From positions 158,843 to 196,002 of the forward strand of contig NZ_KK020676.1 in the NCBI RefSeq assembly GCF_000307775.2: a stretch of DNA of 37,160 nt, given 5' to 3'. Below the pieces are notes generated by a model, which had not been told where the DNA came from, ran no database searches, and was given only the letters and a program-made list of their open reading frames with translations. The stretch is from Stutzerimonas stutzeri KOS6 (lineage in GTDB: Bacteria > Pseudomonadota > Gammaproteobacteria > Pseudomonadales > Pseudomonadaceae). Positions 8,528 through 20,252 of the stretch are shown one piece after another. The position numbers were made by a program, and so were the translations under genes. Position 1 is the stretch's first letter. Each line of letters starts with the position of its first letter.

Positions 8528-9778
8528 TCAGTGACGGCCGGGCGGGGTGAGATAGGCTGCCGTCGCGCCGCGACTGGCTTCACTGGCCTTGATTTCCATC
8601 TTCGCGATGCTGCGCAGATGCACCTGGTCCGGACCATCGGCGAAGCGCAGCGCGCGACCGCCGGTCCACATGTCGGCCAGCGGCGTGTCCGGCGTCAGGC
8701 CCATCGCGCCATAGACCTGGATCGCGCGGTCGACCACGTTGGTGTGCATGCGCGGCACCAGCGCCTTGATCATCGAGATTTCCTTGCGCGCCGCCTTGGC
8801 GCCGACCTCGTCGATTATCCAGGCGGTCTTGAGCACCAGCAGCCGCGCCTGTTCGATCTCGATGCGCGACTCGGCGATCCAGTCGGCGACGTTGGAATAC
8901 TGCTGCAGGTATTTGCCGAATGCCTTGCGCTCCTGGGCGCGCTCGACCATCAGCTCCAGCGCCAGCTCGGCCATGCCGATCGAGCGCATGCAGTGGTGGA
9001 TGCGCCCCGGCCCCAGGCGCGCCTGGGCCATCATGAAGCCGTCGCCCTCCTTGCCCAGCAGGTTACTTGCCGGCACCCGCACATTGCGCAGCAGGAGTTC
9101 GCTGTGGCCTTCCGGGGCGATGTGGTTCATCACCGGGATGTTGCGCAGCAGCTCGACGCCGGGCGTGTCGAACGGCACCAGGATCATGCTCTGCTGCTGG
9201 TGGGTGTCGGCGTCCGGGTCGGTCTTGCCCATGACGATCAACAGCTTGCAGTTCGGATGCGAGGCGTTGGTGATGAACCACTTGCGACCGTTGATCACGT
9301 AATCGTCGCCGTCGCGGCGGATCAGCGTCTGGATGTTGGTGGCGTCCGAGGACGGCACGTCCGGCTCGGTCATGGCGAAGGCCGAGCGGATCTCGCCTTC
9401 GAGCAACGGCTGGAGCCAGCGCTGACGCTGCTCGGGTGTGGCGAACATGTGCAGCAGCTCCATGTTGCCGGTGTCCGGTGCGTTGCAGTTGAACACCTCG
9501 GAGGCCCAGTGCACGCGGCCCATGATTTCCGCCAGCGGCGCGTACTCAAGGTTGCTCAGGCCCATGCCCGGCTCATCTTCGCCGAGCGACGGCAGGAACA
9601 GGTTCCACAGCCCTTCCGAACGCGCCAGCGCCTTGAGGTCGTCCATGAAGGAAACGGGGTACTGGCCGGCCGCAACCTCGGCATGCCAGGCGCCTATTCG
9701 CGGCACGATGTACTGGTCCATGAAGGCGCGCAGTTGCTGACGCAGCGCCTCCACGCGCGGGCTGTAGGCGAAATCCAT
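8528..9778 (-). CDS. Acyl-CoA dehydrogenase family protein (ACAD10/11-like)
   Basis: A 416-residue FAD-dependent acyl-CoA dehydrogenase. The N-terminal helical domain is followed by the FAD/substrate signature (AFAMTEPDVPSSDATN) and the beta-domain NGRKWFITNAS. The C-terminal helices carry RKAFGKYLQQYS and QVYGAMGLTPDTPLADMW. The length and these motifs are closest to the ACAD10/11-like branch acting on longer or branched acyl-CoAs; the substrate cannot be read from sequence. I prefer the ATG at 9778 (MDFAYSP), with AGAGG seven bases upstream, over an in-frame ATG at 9814. It stands alone, between nosR and a small membrane-protein gene, and has no sign of belonging to denitrification. Confidence 0.9.
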   Translation of the reverse strand: MDFAYSPRVEALRQQLRAFMDQYIVPRIGAWHAEVAAGQYPVSFMDDLKALARSEGLWNLFLPSLGEDEPGMGLSNLEYAPLAEIMGRVHWASEVFNCNAPDTGNMELLHMFATPEQRQRWLQPLLEGEIRSAFAMTEPDVPSSDATNIQTLIRRDGDDYVINGRKWFITNASHPNCKLLIVMGKTDPDADTHQQQSMILVPFDTPGVELLRNIPVMNHIAPEGHSELLLRNVRVPASNLLGKEGDGFMMAQARLGPGRIHHCMRSIGMAELALELMVERAQERKAFGKYLQQYSNVADWIAESRIEIEQARLLVLKTAWIIDEVGAKAARKEISMIKALVPRMHTNVVDRAIQVYGAMGLTPDTPLADMWTGGRALRFADGPDQVHLRSIAKMEIKASEASRGATAAYLTPPGRH

Positions 9779-9946
9779 GGGCAACCTCTGCTGATCGGGA
9801 AAGGATGCAGCCACCTTAGTTCCCGCAGCCGCTAAAGCAACGAGGCTGCGATGACTGAATCAGGCCCGATAAACATGCAACGAAGCCTCAGCAGAATTGA
9901 CCGTGGTCATCACCGCAACCGACGAAACTGGGTATGCAGCGCAGCC

Positions 9947-10387
9947 TCACCAATGCACGTAGAACATGCCCTTGGCGAGCAGCACGATGCCGACCATCTG
10001 CAGCAGGATCGCCCAGTGGATGGTGCGGTAGCGGGCGGGCGTCATGCGCCCCTTGCGCAGCAGGATGGCGACCAGGCCGAAGCTGACGAACACGCCGATC
10101 GCCAGCAGGATCTTCAGCGTCAGCAAGGTGGCGAAGCTGCTGGCCAGCGGGTCGGCCAGCGCCTCGCGGTGATACCAGCCCAGGCCGATGCCGGCTCCGT
10201 AGACGAACAGCACCACCCAGTGCAGCACCACTCGCGAACGCGCACCGACGGCGCGCTCCACCAGCGGCATGGTCTGCTCGCCGACCTGCTGGCGGATACG
10301 GCCGAGGATCATCACCTCGAAGAACAGCGTACCGATGAAGAAGATCGCGGCCAGCAGATGCACCACATGCAGAACGGAATAACTCAT
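9947..10387 (-). CDS. Small four-helix membrane protein (CopD/DUF2269-like)
   Basis: A 146-residue inner-membrane protein with four predicted helices, at about residues 5-28, 52-72, 83-105 and 122-142. Its opening HVVHLLAAIFFIGTLFFEVM places two His on the first helix, and further His residues lie near helix ends (HW, YHRE, IHW). This pattern resembles CopD/YphA-type small haem- or copper-associated membrane proteins, but I cannot assign a substrate. It is monocistronic by spacing, 70 bp downstream of the glycine-zipper gene on the same strand. Function unknown. Confidence 0.75.
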   Translation of the reverse strand: MSYSVLHVVHLLAAIFFIGTLFFEVMILGRIRQQVGEQTMPLVERAVGARSRVVLHWVVLFVYGAGIGLGWYHREALADPLASSFATLLTLKILLAIGVFVSFGLVAILLRKGRMTPARYRTIHWAILLQMVGIVLLAKGMFYVHW

Positions 10388-10457
10388 CTGTGCCTCCCCA
10401 GTGACAGCCAGCGGCGATCATCCTCCAACAGCGCACCACGGAACCAGCCGCACGGGG

Positions 10458-10811
10458 TCATTTTGCCGACGCGGTGATCTGCGCGCCGTTGCGCTCGATA
10501 TGTTGCCCCTGCAGGAAGCGGTCATCGGAGGTACGAATGCGAGCGACGCTGCCGTCTTCGCGCTCGACCACATACAGCGTCTGCTCGAGTCCGGCAGCCT
10601 GCTGGACGCCCTGCCCCATCAGGTAACCGATGCCTCCACCGACCAGAGCCCCGACCGGGCCGCCTGCCGCAGCACCGAGCATGAAGCCGCTGAGCCCGCC
10701 GAAACCGCCGCCGACGGCGCGATCCTCATGCACCTCCAGCACCTCGTCTGCGCTGACCAGGCCGCTTGTCAGGACCATTGCTGCCGCCATCAGAACCGTT
10801 GTCTTTTTCAT
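10458..10811 (-). CDS. Secreted glycine-zipper protein
   Basis: A 117-residue exported protein. It has a Sec signal peptide (MKKTTVLMAAAMVLTSGLVSA, cleavage near residue 21) and no lipobox Cys. A glycine-zipper double-helix segment follows at about residues 33-70 (GGGFGGLSGFMLGAAAGG, then GALVGGGIGYLMGQG). A short beta-rich tail (YVVEREDGSVARI) ends the protein. Such domains insert in, or associate with, the outer membrane in OmpA/SlyB/Rick_17kDa-type proteins. The role is unknown. It is transcribed away from the AT-rich island that separates it from the DUF488 gene. Confidence 0.8.
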   Translation of the reverse strand: MKKTTVLMAAAMVLTSGLVSADEVLEVHEDRAVGGGFGGLSGFMLGAAAGGPVGALVGGGIGYLMGQGVQQAAGLEQTLYVVEREDGSVARIRTSDDRFLQGQHIERNGAQITASAK

Positions 10812-10870
10812 GTCACGCTCCTATTCGAGTAAGGGTTGCCGCCCGTACTGCTCTTCACGAAACATGCCTG

Positions 10871-10969
10871 AAATTTAACCGACTAAAATCAACAAGATAG
10901 GATTACTAAGGGTCTTTTATACCACTGTAGATATGGTTAAATTTACTTAAAAACATGTATTTTTAACCC
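10871..10969. repeat. AT-rich island with three GGTTAAA/TTTAACC motifs
   Basis: In a GC-rich genome this divergent intergenic segment is strikingly AT-rich from about 10868 to 10990. A perfect 10-bp inverted repeat is formed by AAATTTAACC (10871-10880) and GGTTAAATTT (10935-10944). A third copy, TTTTTAACCC, lies at 10960-10969, so the middle copy also pairs with it (GGTTAAA / TTTAACC, 20-bp spacer). The island lies between the divergent glycine-zipper and DUF488 genes and probably holds their promoters. The repeats may be operators. No regulator is identified. Confidence 0.45.
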
Positions 10970-11026
10970 TTCATATTCCGTACTTTCTACCTATGCTGTC
11001 CCGGACAAAACCAACGAGAGCTTTCG

Positions 11027-11446
11027 ATGATTCATTGCAAGCGCGCGTACGTTCCAGCGGCCAAGGCGGACGGCCAACGCCTGCTGCTGGACAGGCTGTG
11101 GCCGAGAGGCTGCAGCAAGGACAGCCTCGCCCTGCAGGCATGGCTACCGGATCTCGCGCCTTCGACCGCTCTGCGCAAGGCGTTCAAGGGCAACACGATC
11201 GATTTTGCCGAATTCCGTCAGCGCTACCGGAACGAACTGGCCGCCCATCCCGAGCACTGCTGGGCGCTGCTGGCGATGGCCGGGCGCGGCCACCTGACGC
11301 TGGTCTATGCGGCGCAAGACGAGTGTCGAAACAACGCCCGGGTGCTGGCCGAATGGCTGGAGGAGGAACTGCAGCGGCTACACCGCCCCGGTTCGCCGAC
11401 CAGCCTGGCCGACGATGCCGAAAAAGGACTCAACGGCGCCGATTGA
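11027..11446 (+). CDS. DUF488 family protein
   Basis: A 139-residue cytosolic protein with the DUF488 hallmarks: YVPAAKADGQRLLLDRLWPRG at the N-terminus, then LRKAF, the F-x-x-F/Y-R-x-R-Y-x-x-E-L segment (FRQRYRNEL), and LTLVYAAQDECRNNARVLAEWL at the C-terminus. The family is widespread and of unknown biochemical role. The canonical family motif often reads TLLYAA.D...N.A, which this protein keeps. The start codon follows a GAGAG-type ribosome site. It is followed 155 bp downstream by the thioredoxin-reductase-like gene on the same strand. Confidence 0.85.
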   Translation: MIHCKRAYVPAAKADGQRLLLDRLWPRGCSKDSLALQAWLPDLAPSTALRKAFKGNTIDFAEFRQRYRNELAAHPEHCWALLAMAGRGHLTLVYAAQDECRNNARVLAEWLEEELQRLHRPGSPTSLADDAEKGLNGAD

Positions 11447-11601
11447 CCGTCATCGCCGCACGCATCAGCGTCGACGCCGATTTCCACCTCGTAGCTCTTC
11501 CATTCCGGCAGCATCCGCTCGCGCCAGGTCTGCGCCCCGATCATCGGCGCGGCCGAACTTAACCAAGCCGCGCTCTTCATAACAGGCAATGCAACTAGCG
11601 A

Positions 11602-12579
11602 GTGCCGATCATGACGAGAGCGCCTGATGCACCACCCAGCGAAGCTTCCCGGGCCGATTACGACTGCCTGATCGTCGGGGGCGGCCCGGGCGGCTTGACC
11701 GCTGCGCTGTACCTGGCGCGCTTTCGCCGACGCTGCCTGGTGGTCGATGCCGGCTGCAGCCGCGCCGGCCTGATTCCGCGCTCGCGCAACTATCCCGGCT
11801 TTCCGCCGGGCATCAGCGGCAACGACCTGCTCGAGCGGCTGCGCCAGCAGGCCGATGAATACGGCGCCCAGATCGAACACGGCACCGTCGAATCCATCGA
11901 ACTGCATCCGCTGGGCTTCGCCGTAACCTGGAACGCGCGGCGCTGCATCGCGCGCCAGCTGATCATCGCCACCGGCATCGAGGACACCCTGCCGCAAATG
12001 GACGACGCCCGACAGGCGATTGCGGCGGGCCACCTGCGCCTGTGCGCCATCTGCGATGGCTTCGAGGTCAGCGGCGACAGCGTCGCGGTATATGGCGAAG
12101 CCGAATGCGCCATCGGCCACGCCGCCTTCCTGCGGACCTTCTCCGACCGTGTCAGCGTGATCGCGCCGGGCGCTACCGCGGCCGACGAGCAGGCGATCCA
12201 GCTGGCGGCACACTACGATATCCGCCTGATCTGCGCCGAAGTGCAGAGGCTGCACTCGCTCGACGACGGCATCGAGGTGCTTACCGTCGGCGGCGAGACG
12301 CATCGGTTCGACATCCTGTACCCCTGCCTCGGCGCGCGCTTTCGCTCGGAGGTGGCGCAGCGACTGGGCATTGCCTGCGACGAGGATGGCGCGCTGCGCG
12401 TCGACCACCAGCAACAGACCTCGCAGCCGGGGCTCTACGCGGTGGGCGACGTGGTGGCCGGCCTGAAGCAGATCAGCGTCGCCATCGGCCAGGCGGCGCA
12501 GGCGGCCACCGCGATTCACAACAGCCTGGAAGCCAATCCCTGGCCACGACGCCAGCCCGCGCGGACCCGGCTACGCTAA
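11602..12579 (+). CDS. Thioredoxin-reductase-like NAD(P)/FAD oxidoreductase
   Basis: About 325 residues, two-domain flavoprotein of the thioredoxin-reductase fold. The FAD motif [20 protein letters not shown] is near the N-terminus. The redox CxxC is CAIC followed by DG (Cys148 and Cys151 from the GTG start). The C-terminal FAD-binding segment is LYAVGDVV. The second nucleotide-binding loop reads [16 protein letters not shown] and lacks a classic GxGxxA/G, which sets it apart from TrxB and suggests different NADPH binding or another electron donor. The partner is unknown. The start is either GTG at 11602 or ATG at 11611; neither has a strong ribosome site. It is followed by sdaA, 31 bp downstream, possibly co-transcribed. 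Confidence 0.88.
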   Translation: MPIMTRAPDAPPSEASRADYDCLIVGGGPGGLTAALYLARFRRRCLVVDAGCSRAGLIPRSRNYPGFPPGISGNDLLERLRQQADEYGAQIEHGTVESIELHPLGFAVTWNARRCIARQLIIATGIEDTLPQMDDARQAIAAGHLRLCAICDGFEVSGDSVAVYGEAECAIGHAAFLRTFSDRVSVIAPGATAADEQAIQLAAHYDIRLICAEVQRLHSLDDGIEVLTVGGETHRFDILYPCLGARFRSEVAQRLGIACDEDGALRVDHQQQTSQPGLYAVGDVVAGLKQISVAIGQAAQAATAIHNSLEANPWPRRQPARTRLR

Positions 12580-12610
12580 CGACAGGGCCTGTCCGTCACC
12601 GGAGTCACGC

Positions 12611-13987
<1,377 letters not shown>

Positions 13988-14036
13988 AACGAGCAAACTG
14001 CCACCATGGGCGGCGGTAATGGCCAGGGCGAGACTT

Positions 14037-14054
14037 TACCGCCCCAGGGCGGTA
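14037..14054. promoter_or_regulatory. Perfect 18-bp palindrome upstream of the hybrid sensor
   Basis: TACCGCCC-CA-GGGCGGTA is a perfect 8-bp inverted repeat around a CA dinucleotide. No T tract follows, and the loop would be too short for a good hairpin. An operator for a dimeric regulator of the downstream gene is therefore likelier than a terminator of sdaA. The assignment is inference. Confidence 0.4.
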
Positions 14055-14134
14055 TGGTCGGGGCAACAGAACGCAAGCCACCGAGCCGCCTTTACCTACT
14101 CCATCGAACGCGCACAGCCCATCACAATGCCGAA

Positions 14135-17100
14135 ATGCCGATGAATACCGGCCCAGAGCCATCCACGTCGAAGAACACCAACCTGGCCCGAAGCACGCTG
14201 CAGTATCCCGTGGTAGGCATAGGTGCCTCGGCGGGCGGCTTGCAGGCACTGATGACCTTTTTCGAACACATGCCCAACGACTGTGGGATGGCATTCGTGG
14301 TCATCATGCACCTGTCGCCCAGGCACGAGAGCAACGTCGACAAGATTCTCCAGAACGTCACCCGGATGCCCGTGCGGCAAGTCACCCAACCGGTGTCCAT
14401 CGAGCGCAACCACGTCTACGTGATCCCGCCGGCGATGGATCTGTCGATGAACGATGGGTACCTGCGCCTGCAGAAACCCACGCGCAGGCGCGGGGCGCCG
14501 GTGGCCATCGACCGGTTCTTCCGTGCCCTGGCCGATGTGCACCACACCCACGCCATCGGCATCGTACTGTCCGGCAGCGGGGCGGATGGTTCGGTCGGAC
14601 TGTCGCGCATCAAGGAGCAGGGCGGTATCACCCTGGCGCAGAGCCCCGAAGATGCCGAGTATGGCTCGATGCCGCTGCGCGCCATCGAAACCGGCATGGT
14701 CGATATCGTGTTGCCGGTAGCGGAAATGCCGCAGCGCCTGATGGAGCTCGGCGGCAACCTGGCGTCGCTCATCGCTCGAAGCCAACCCATGCCGCAACCC
14801 GGCGAAACCGAGCAGGCCGGCACGGATCAGGGCCGTATCGAAGACGAACACGCCCATAGCCAGTCCAGGCCCGACCAACTGGCGTTGCGCGAGATCCTCG
14901 AACTGCTACACAGCCGGACCGGTCACGACTTCCGGCATTACAAGCAAGCCACCGTGCTGCGCCGCATCGAACGGCGCATGCAGGTCAACGCGGTAGCGGA
15001 CATGCCCGCCTATGCCAGATATCTGCAGGGGCGACCCGAGGAAACCCCTGCACTGCTGGCAGACATGCTGATCGGCGTGACCAATTTCTTTCGCGACCGG
15101 GAAGCCTTCGAGGCGCTGGAGCGCGACATCATCCCGGCGCTGTTCGAGGAGAAAGCGAATGCCGAGGACAAGTCCCTGCGGATCTGGGCCGCGGCCTGCT
15201 CGAGTGGTGAGGAAGCCTACTCGCTGGGCATGCTCTTCTCCGACCAGGCCCGACTGAGCGAGCCCGACAGCGCCATCCATCTGCAGCTGTTCGCCACCGA
15301 TATCGACGACCGTGCGCTGGAAGTCGCGCGCGCCGGCCTCTACCCGGAGGCCATCGTGAGCGATGTGCCCCCCAGCCGCCTGCGCCAGTATTTCATCAGG
15401 CAGCAGTATCACTACCGCATGCGCAAGGAGCTGCGCGAGCGCATCCTCTTCGCCCGCCACGATATTCTGCGAGACCCGCCCTTCTCCCGGCTCGACCTGA
15501 TTTCCTGTCGCAACCTGATGATCTACCTGGACCGGAATATCCAGGTCGAAGTGCTGCGCATGTTCCACTTCGCCCTCAACCCCGGCGGCTACCTGTTCCT
15601 CGGCAGCTCGGAGACCGCCGACGCCTGCGGCCAACTGTTCGAACCGGTGGACAAGAAGAACCGCATCTACCGCGCAATCGCCCTGGACCCCGGCACCCGC
15701 CGCGCCCCCGCCGATCACTTCCAGGCGCTGACGTCCGAACGACGGCACAAGGCGCCGCTCAGCCAGCCGCCCGGGAACAGCCGCAGGCGCTCGTTCGCCG
15801 AGGTACACCAGCAGGCGCTCGAACAGTACGCCCCGCCCAGCGTGATCATCGATCGCAAATCCGAAATCGTGCACATGTCCGACCGCGCCGGAAATTTCCT
15901 GCGCTACGTCGGCGGCGAGCCCTCGCTGGACCTGACGACCCTGGTCCATCCGCAGTTGCGCTCGGAGCTGCGCACGGCCCTGTGCCAGGCCAGCCACACC
16001 GGCAAGAGCGTCGAGGCACGACGGGTGAAGCTGGAGCGCGATGACCGGCACTACTATGTGAACATGGTCGTGCGCCCCTTCCAGGACAAGGCAGCTGGCG
16101 ATGAATACATGCTGGTGATCTTCGACGAAGTCGAAGATTGCATGGATGGCGACACGCTGGAAAATCCCGACATCAAGGACAGCGTGCTGCTCCAGCTGGA
16201 ATCCGAACTGCAGCGGACCAAGGAGCAGCTGCGCGTGACCCTGGAACACTCGGAAGCCACGCACGATGAACTGCGTGCGTCGAACGAAGAACTGCAGGCG
16301 ATCAACGAAGAGTTGCGCTCGGCCACCGAGGAACAGGAAACCAGCAGGGAAGAGCTGCAGTCGATCAACGAAGAGCTCACCACGGTCAACTTCGAACTCA
16401 AGACCAAGGTCGACGAAACCAGCAAGATCAACGACGACCTGCAGAACCTGATCTCCTCGACGGACATCGCCACTCTGTTCGTCGACCGCGAGATGCACAT
16501 CAAGTGGTTCACGCCCCGGACGCGGGACATCTTCAACGTGATCGGCGCCGATGCCGGCCGCTCTCTGCTGGACATCACCCACCGCCTCGATTATCCGCAG
16601 ATGTACAGGGACGCCACTGAAGCCTTCGAAGCGCTGCATCTGGTCGAGCGCGAGATCTGCAATCAAGACGGCGACCACTGGTACCTGGCGCGCTTCCTGC
16701 CCTACCGCACACAGGATGATCGCATCCAGGGCGCCGTGCTGACCTTCATCGACATCAGCGACCGGCGCCGTGCAGAAGAGCAGCTGCGCGCCGGCGAGGA
16801 TCACCTGCGCCTGCTGGCGCAGAGCACCAAGGGCTATGCGCTGATCACGATGGATTGCGACGGGCTGATCACCAGCTGGAATCGCGGCGCCGCTTACATC
16901 TTCGGCTACCGGGAAGAGGAAGTGATCGGCCGCAACATCGGGATTATCTACACCGAAGAGGACCGTCTGGCCGGCATACCAGAAGCCGAGCGCAAACGTG
17001 CCCTGGAACAGGGCCAGGCCACCGACGAGCGCTGGCACAGGCGCCGGGACGGCACGCGCTGCTTCTTCAGCGGCCTGGTCAACCCGCTGGTGAACAACGA

Positions 17101-18313
17101 CCGCGAGACCACCGGCTTCGCCAAGATCGCCCGCGACGTCACCGAGGACCGGCAACGCAGCAACCACCAGCAAAACGAGCTGCAGATCATCCAGGCGGCC
17201 AACCAGAAGAAAGATGAATTCTTTGCCGTGCTCTCCCATGAGCTCAAGCATGCGCTCAACCTCATCCAGCTCAATGCCGATCTGATCGCGCGCTCTCAGG
17301 CGGCGAAGAACACGCCGACGCTGCACAAGGCCACGCAGGCGATCCAGAACGCGGTACGCAGCCAGTCACGAATCATCGACGACCTGATGGATGTGTCGCG
17401 CATCCGCACCGGCAAGCTGAAGCTGAACCTCGCCACGCTGGTGTATCAGGATGTATTCGATAGCATCGAGGCCGTGTTCAGCCCACTGGCCCAGGCCGAG
17501 GGCGTCACGTTCGAAACCCTCAAGCCGGAGCAACCGGTGTTCGTTCGCGCCGACACCACGCGACTGGAACAGATCATCTGGAACCTGCTTAACAACGCCT
17601 GGAAATTCACCAAGGCCGGCGACCGCATCTGCATGGAGCTCGAGCGCGACGGCGATCAGGCGCGCCTGGACGTGATCGACACCGGTGAAGGTATATCCGC
17701 CGACTTCCTGCCCAAGATGTTCGACATGTTCGGCCAGGCCGAGATGCAGCACGCCCAGCGCGCCAAGCATGGCCTGGGCATCGGCCTGGCGCTGGTCAGG
17801 CAGTTGGTCGAGGAACACGGCGGGCGTATCGAAGCCTTCTCCGAAGGGCCCGGCCGCGGCGCACGCTTCAGCGTCTGGCTGCCGATACACCTGCAGACCG
17901 AACTGGCACTCAACGAACTGGCCAACGCCAACGAGCCGGGAGCATTGCTCGGCATCGACATCCTGCTGGTGGACGACTCGCCGGAGATCCTCGATACCCT
18001 GTGCGAGCTGCTGGAGAGCGAAGGCGCGAACGTGACCACCGCCGACGGCGGCGCCCGAGGCATAGAGCTGGCCCGGCAAGCGCGTTTCGACGTGATCCTC
18101 TCCGACATCGGCATGCCGGTCGTCGACGGCCACAAGATGATGAGCGAGATTCGCCGGGACGCGACCAATGCCGACACACCAAGCATCGCGCTGACCGGCT
18201 ACGGCACGCTGCGCGACGTGGAAAAGGCCAAGGCTGCGGGCTTTACCCTGCACCTGCGCAAACCTATCGACCTGCAGGCGCTGATCGACGCGGTGACCCA
18301 GATGGTGCACTGA
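14135..18313 (+). CDS. CheB-CheR-PAS hybrid histidine kinase with receiver domain
   Basis: About 1392 residues. In order: a CheB methylesterase domain without its own receiver (GIGASAGG Ser, HLSPRH His, GSGADGS Asp); a CheR methyltransferase (LREILELLHSRTG..., ATDIDDRALEVARAGLYP, SCRNLMIYLD); and a PAS-like segment. A coiled coil rich in repeated NEEL heptads and two more PAS domains follow. Then come HisKA with the atypical box SHELKHALN, HATPase (NLLNNAWKFTKAG, DTGEGIS, GLGIGLALV), and a receiver (VDDSPEILD, phospho-Asp in LSDIGMP, K in LRKPIDL). It is an orphan sensor with no chemotaxis genes nearby. The start is uncertain: ATG at 14135 or 14141 is preferred, and ATG at 14006 would translate the 18-bp palindrome. 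Confidence 0.93.
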   Translation: MPMNTGPEPSTSKNTNLARSTLQYPVVGIGASAGGLQALMTFFEHMPNDCGMAFVVIMHLSPRHESNVDKILQNVTRMPVRQVTQPVSIERNHVYVIPPAMDLSMNDGYLRLQKPTRRRGAPVAIDRFFRALADVHHTHAIGIVLSGSGADGSVGLSRIKEQGGITLAQSPEDAEYGSMPLRAIETGMVDIVLPVAEMPQRLMELGGNLASLIARSQPMPQPGETEQAGTDQGRIEDEHAHSQSRPDQLALREILELLHSRTGHDFRHYKQATVLRRIERRMQVNAVADMPAYARYLQGRPEETPALLADMLIGVTNFFRDREAFEALERDIIPALFEEKANAEDKSLRIWAAACSSGEEAYSLGMLFSDQARLSEPDSAIHLQLFATDIDDRALEVARAGLYPEAIVSDVPPSRLRQYFIRQQYHYRMRKELRERILFARHDILRDPPFSRLDLISCRNLMIYLDRNIQVEVLRMFHFALNPGGYLFLGSSETADACGQLFEPVDKKNRIYRAIALDPGTRRAPADHFQALTSERRHKAPLSQPPGNSRRRSFAEVHQQALEQYAPPSVIIDRKSEIVHMSDRAGNFLRYVGGEPSLDLTTLVHPQLRSELRTALCQASHTGKSVEARRVKLERDDRHYYVNMVVRPFQDKAAGDEYMLVIFDEVEDCMDGDTLENPDIKDSVLLQLESELQRTKEQLRVTLEHSEATHDELRASNEELQAINEELRSATEEQETSREELQSINEELTTVNFELKTKVDETSKINDDLQNLISSTDIATLFVDREMHIKWFTPRTRDIFNVIGADAGRSLLDITHRLDYPQMYRDATEAFEALHLVEREICNQDGDHWYLARFLPYRTQDDRIQGAVLTFIDISDRRRAEEQLRAGEDHLRLLAQSTKGYALITMDCDGLITSWNRGAAYIFGYREEEVIGRNIGIIYTEEDRLAGIPEAERKRALEQGQATDERWHRRRDGTRCFFSGLVNPLVNNDRETTGFAKIARDVTEDRQRSNHQQNELQIIQAANQKKDEFFAVLSHELKHALNLIQLNADLIARSQAAKNTPTLHKATQAIQNAVRSQSRIIDDLMDVSRIRTGKLKLNLATLVYQDVFDSIEAVFSPLAQAEGVTFETLKPEQPVFVRADTTRLEQIIWNLLNNAWKFTKAGDRICMELERDGDQARLDVIDTGEGISADFLPKMFDMFGQAEMQHAQRAKHGLGIGLALVRQLVEEHGGRIEAFSEGPGRGARFSVWLPIHLQTELALNELANANEPGALLGIDILLVDDSPEILDTLCELLESEGANVTTADGGARGIELARQARFDVILSDIGMPVVDGHKMMSEIRRDATNADTPSIALTGYGTLRDVEKAKAAGFTLHLRKPIDLQALIDAVTQMVH

Positions 18314-18445
18314 GCCTGCCCACAGAGGGTCGATGGCTCCCCCCTACCGCATGGGAGACCGTGCCGGGGAGTACCGTGTGCGGCGAAGCGCAGCATGGGC
18401 TGCGATCAAACCGCGATGCGGCGCGTTTGCGCCAGCCGGCACCCG

Positions 18446-20002
<1,557 letters not shown>

Positions 20003-20120
20003 GGCGAAGCCCTGTTGTTTTGTTGTGGGGCTGGCGGCGCTTCGTTCGAGCACCGCAAATTTTCGTCAAGATTATTTGCCAGACGAGCCGTCTTGCAATG
20101 CCGCCGATCCGGCCCCTGGC

Positions 20121-20137
20121 GAAAACGTCAGATTTTC
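20121..20137. promoter_or_regulatory. Candidate operator in the phhR-phhA intergenic region
   Basis: GAAAA-N7-TTTTC is a perfect 5-bp inverted repeat inside a longer imperfect palindrome (GGCGAAAA...TTTTCC). It sits 124 bp upstream of the phhA start. It could be a PhhR site, but it is not a clear match to the TyrR box TGTAAA-N6-TTTACA, so the call is weak. Confidence 0.3.
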
Positions 20138-20252
20138 CTTACAGACAACGCCGTGTACGGTGCGACATTGCGCCACAGAGGGACTCGTCGAGGGTGCGTC
20201 TTCGCGTTCGAATGAGGGCAACAACAAGATGCCCAGGCGGCCAGGAGTACCG

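Noticed and set aside
14906..17326. Long open frame (806 codons) on the minus strand inside the hybrid sensor gene
   Set aside because: It is an antisense shadow caused by GC-rich third positions; all recognised domains lie on the plus strand.
18314..18445. Terminator between the hybrid sensor and phhR
   Set aside because: Only weak, bulged GC stems without T runs are seen in the 132-bp convergent gap.
20100..20200. Possible sigma-54 element upstream of phhA (GG...GC near 20159-20171)
   Set aside because: Only nine bases separate GG and GC instead of ten, and flanking bases do not fit TGGCAC/TTGCW.
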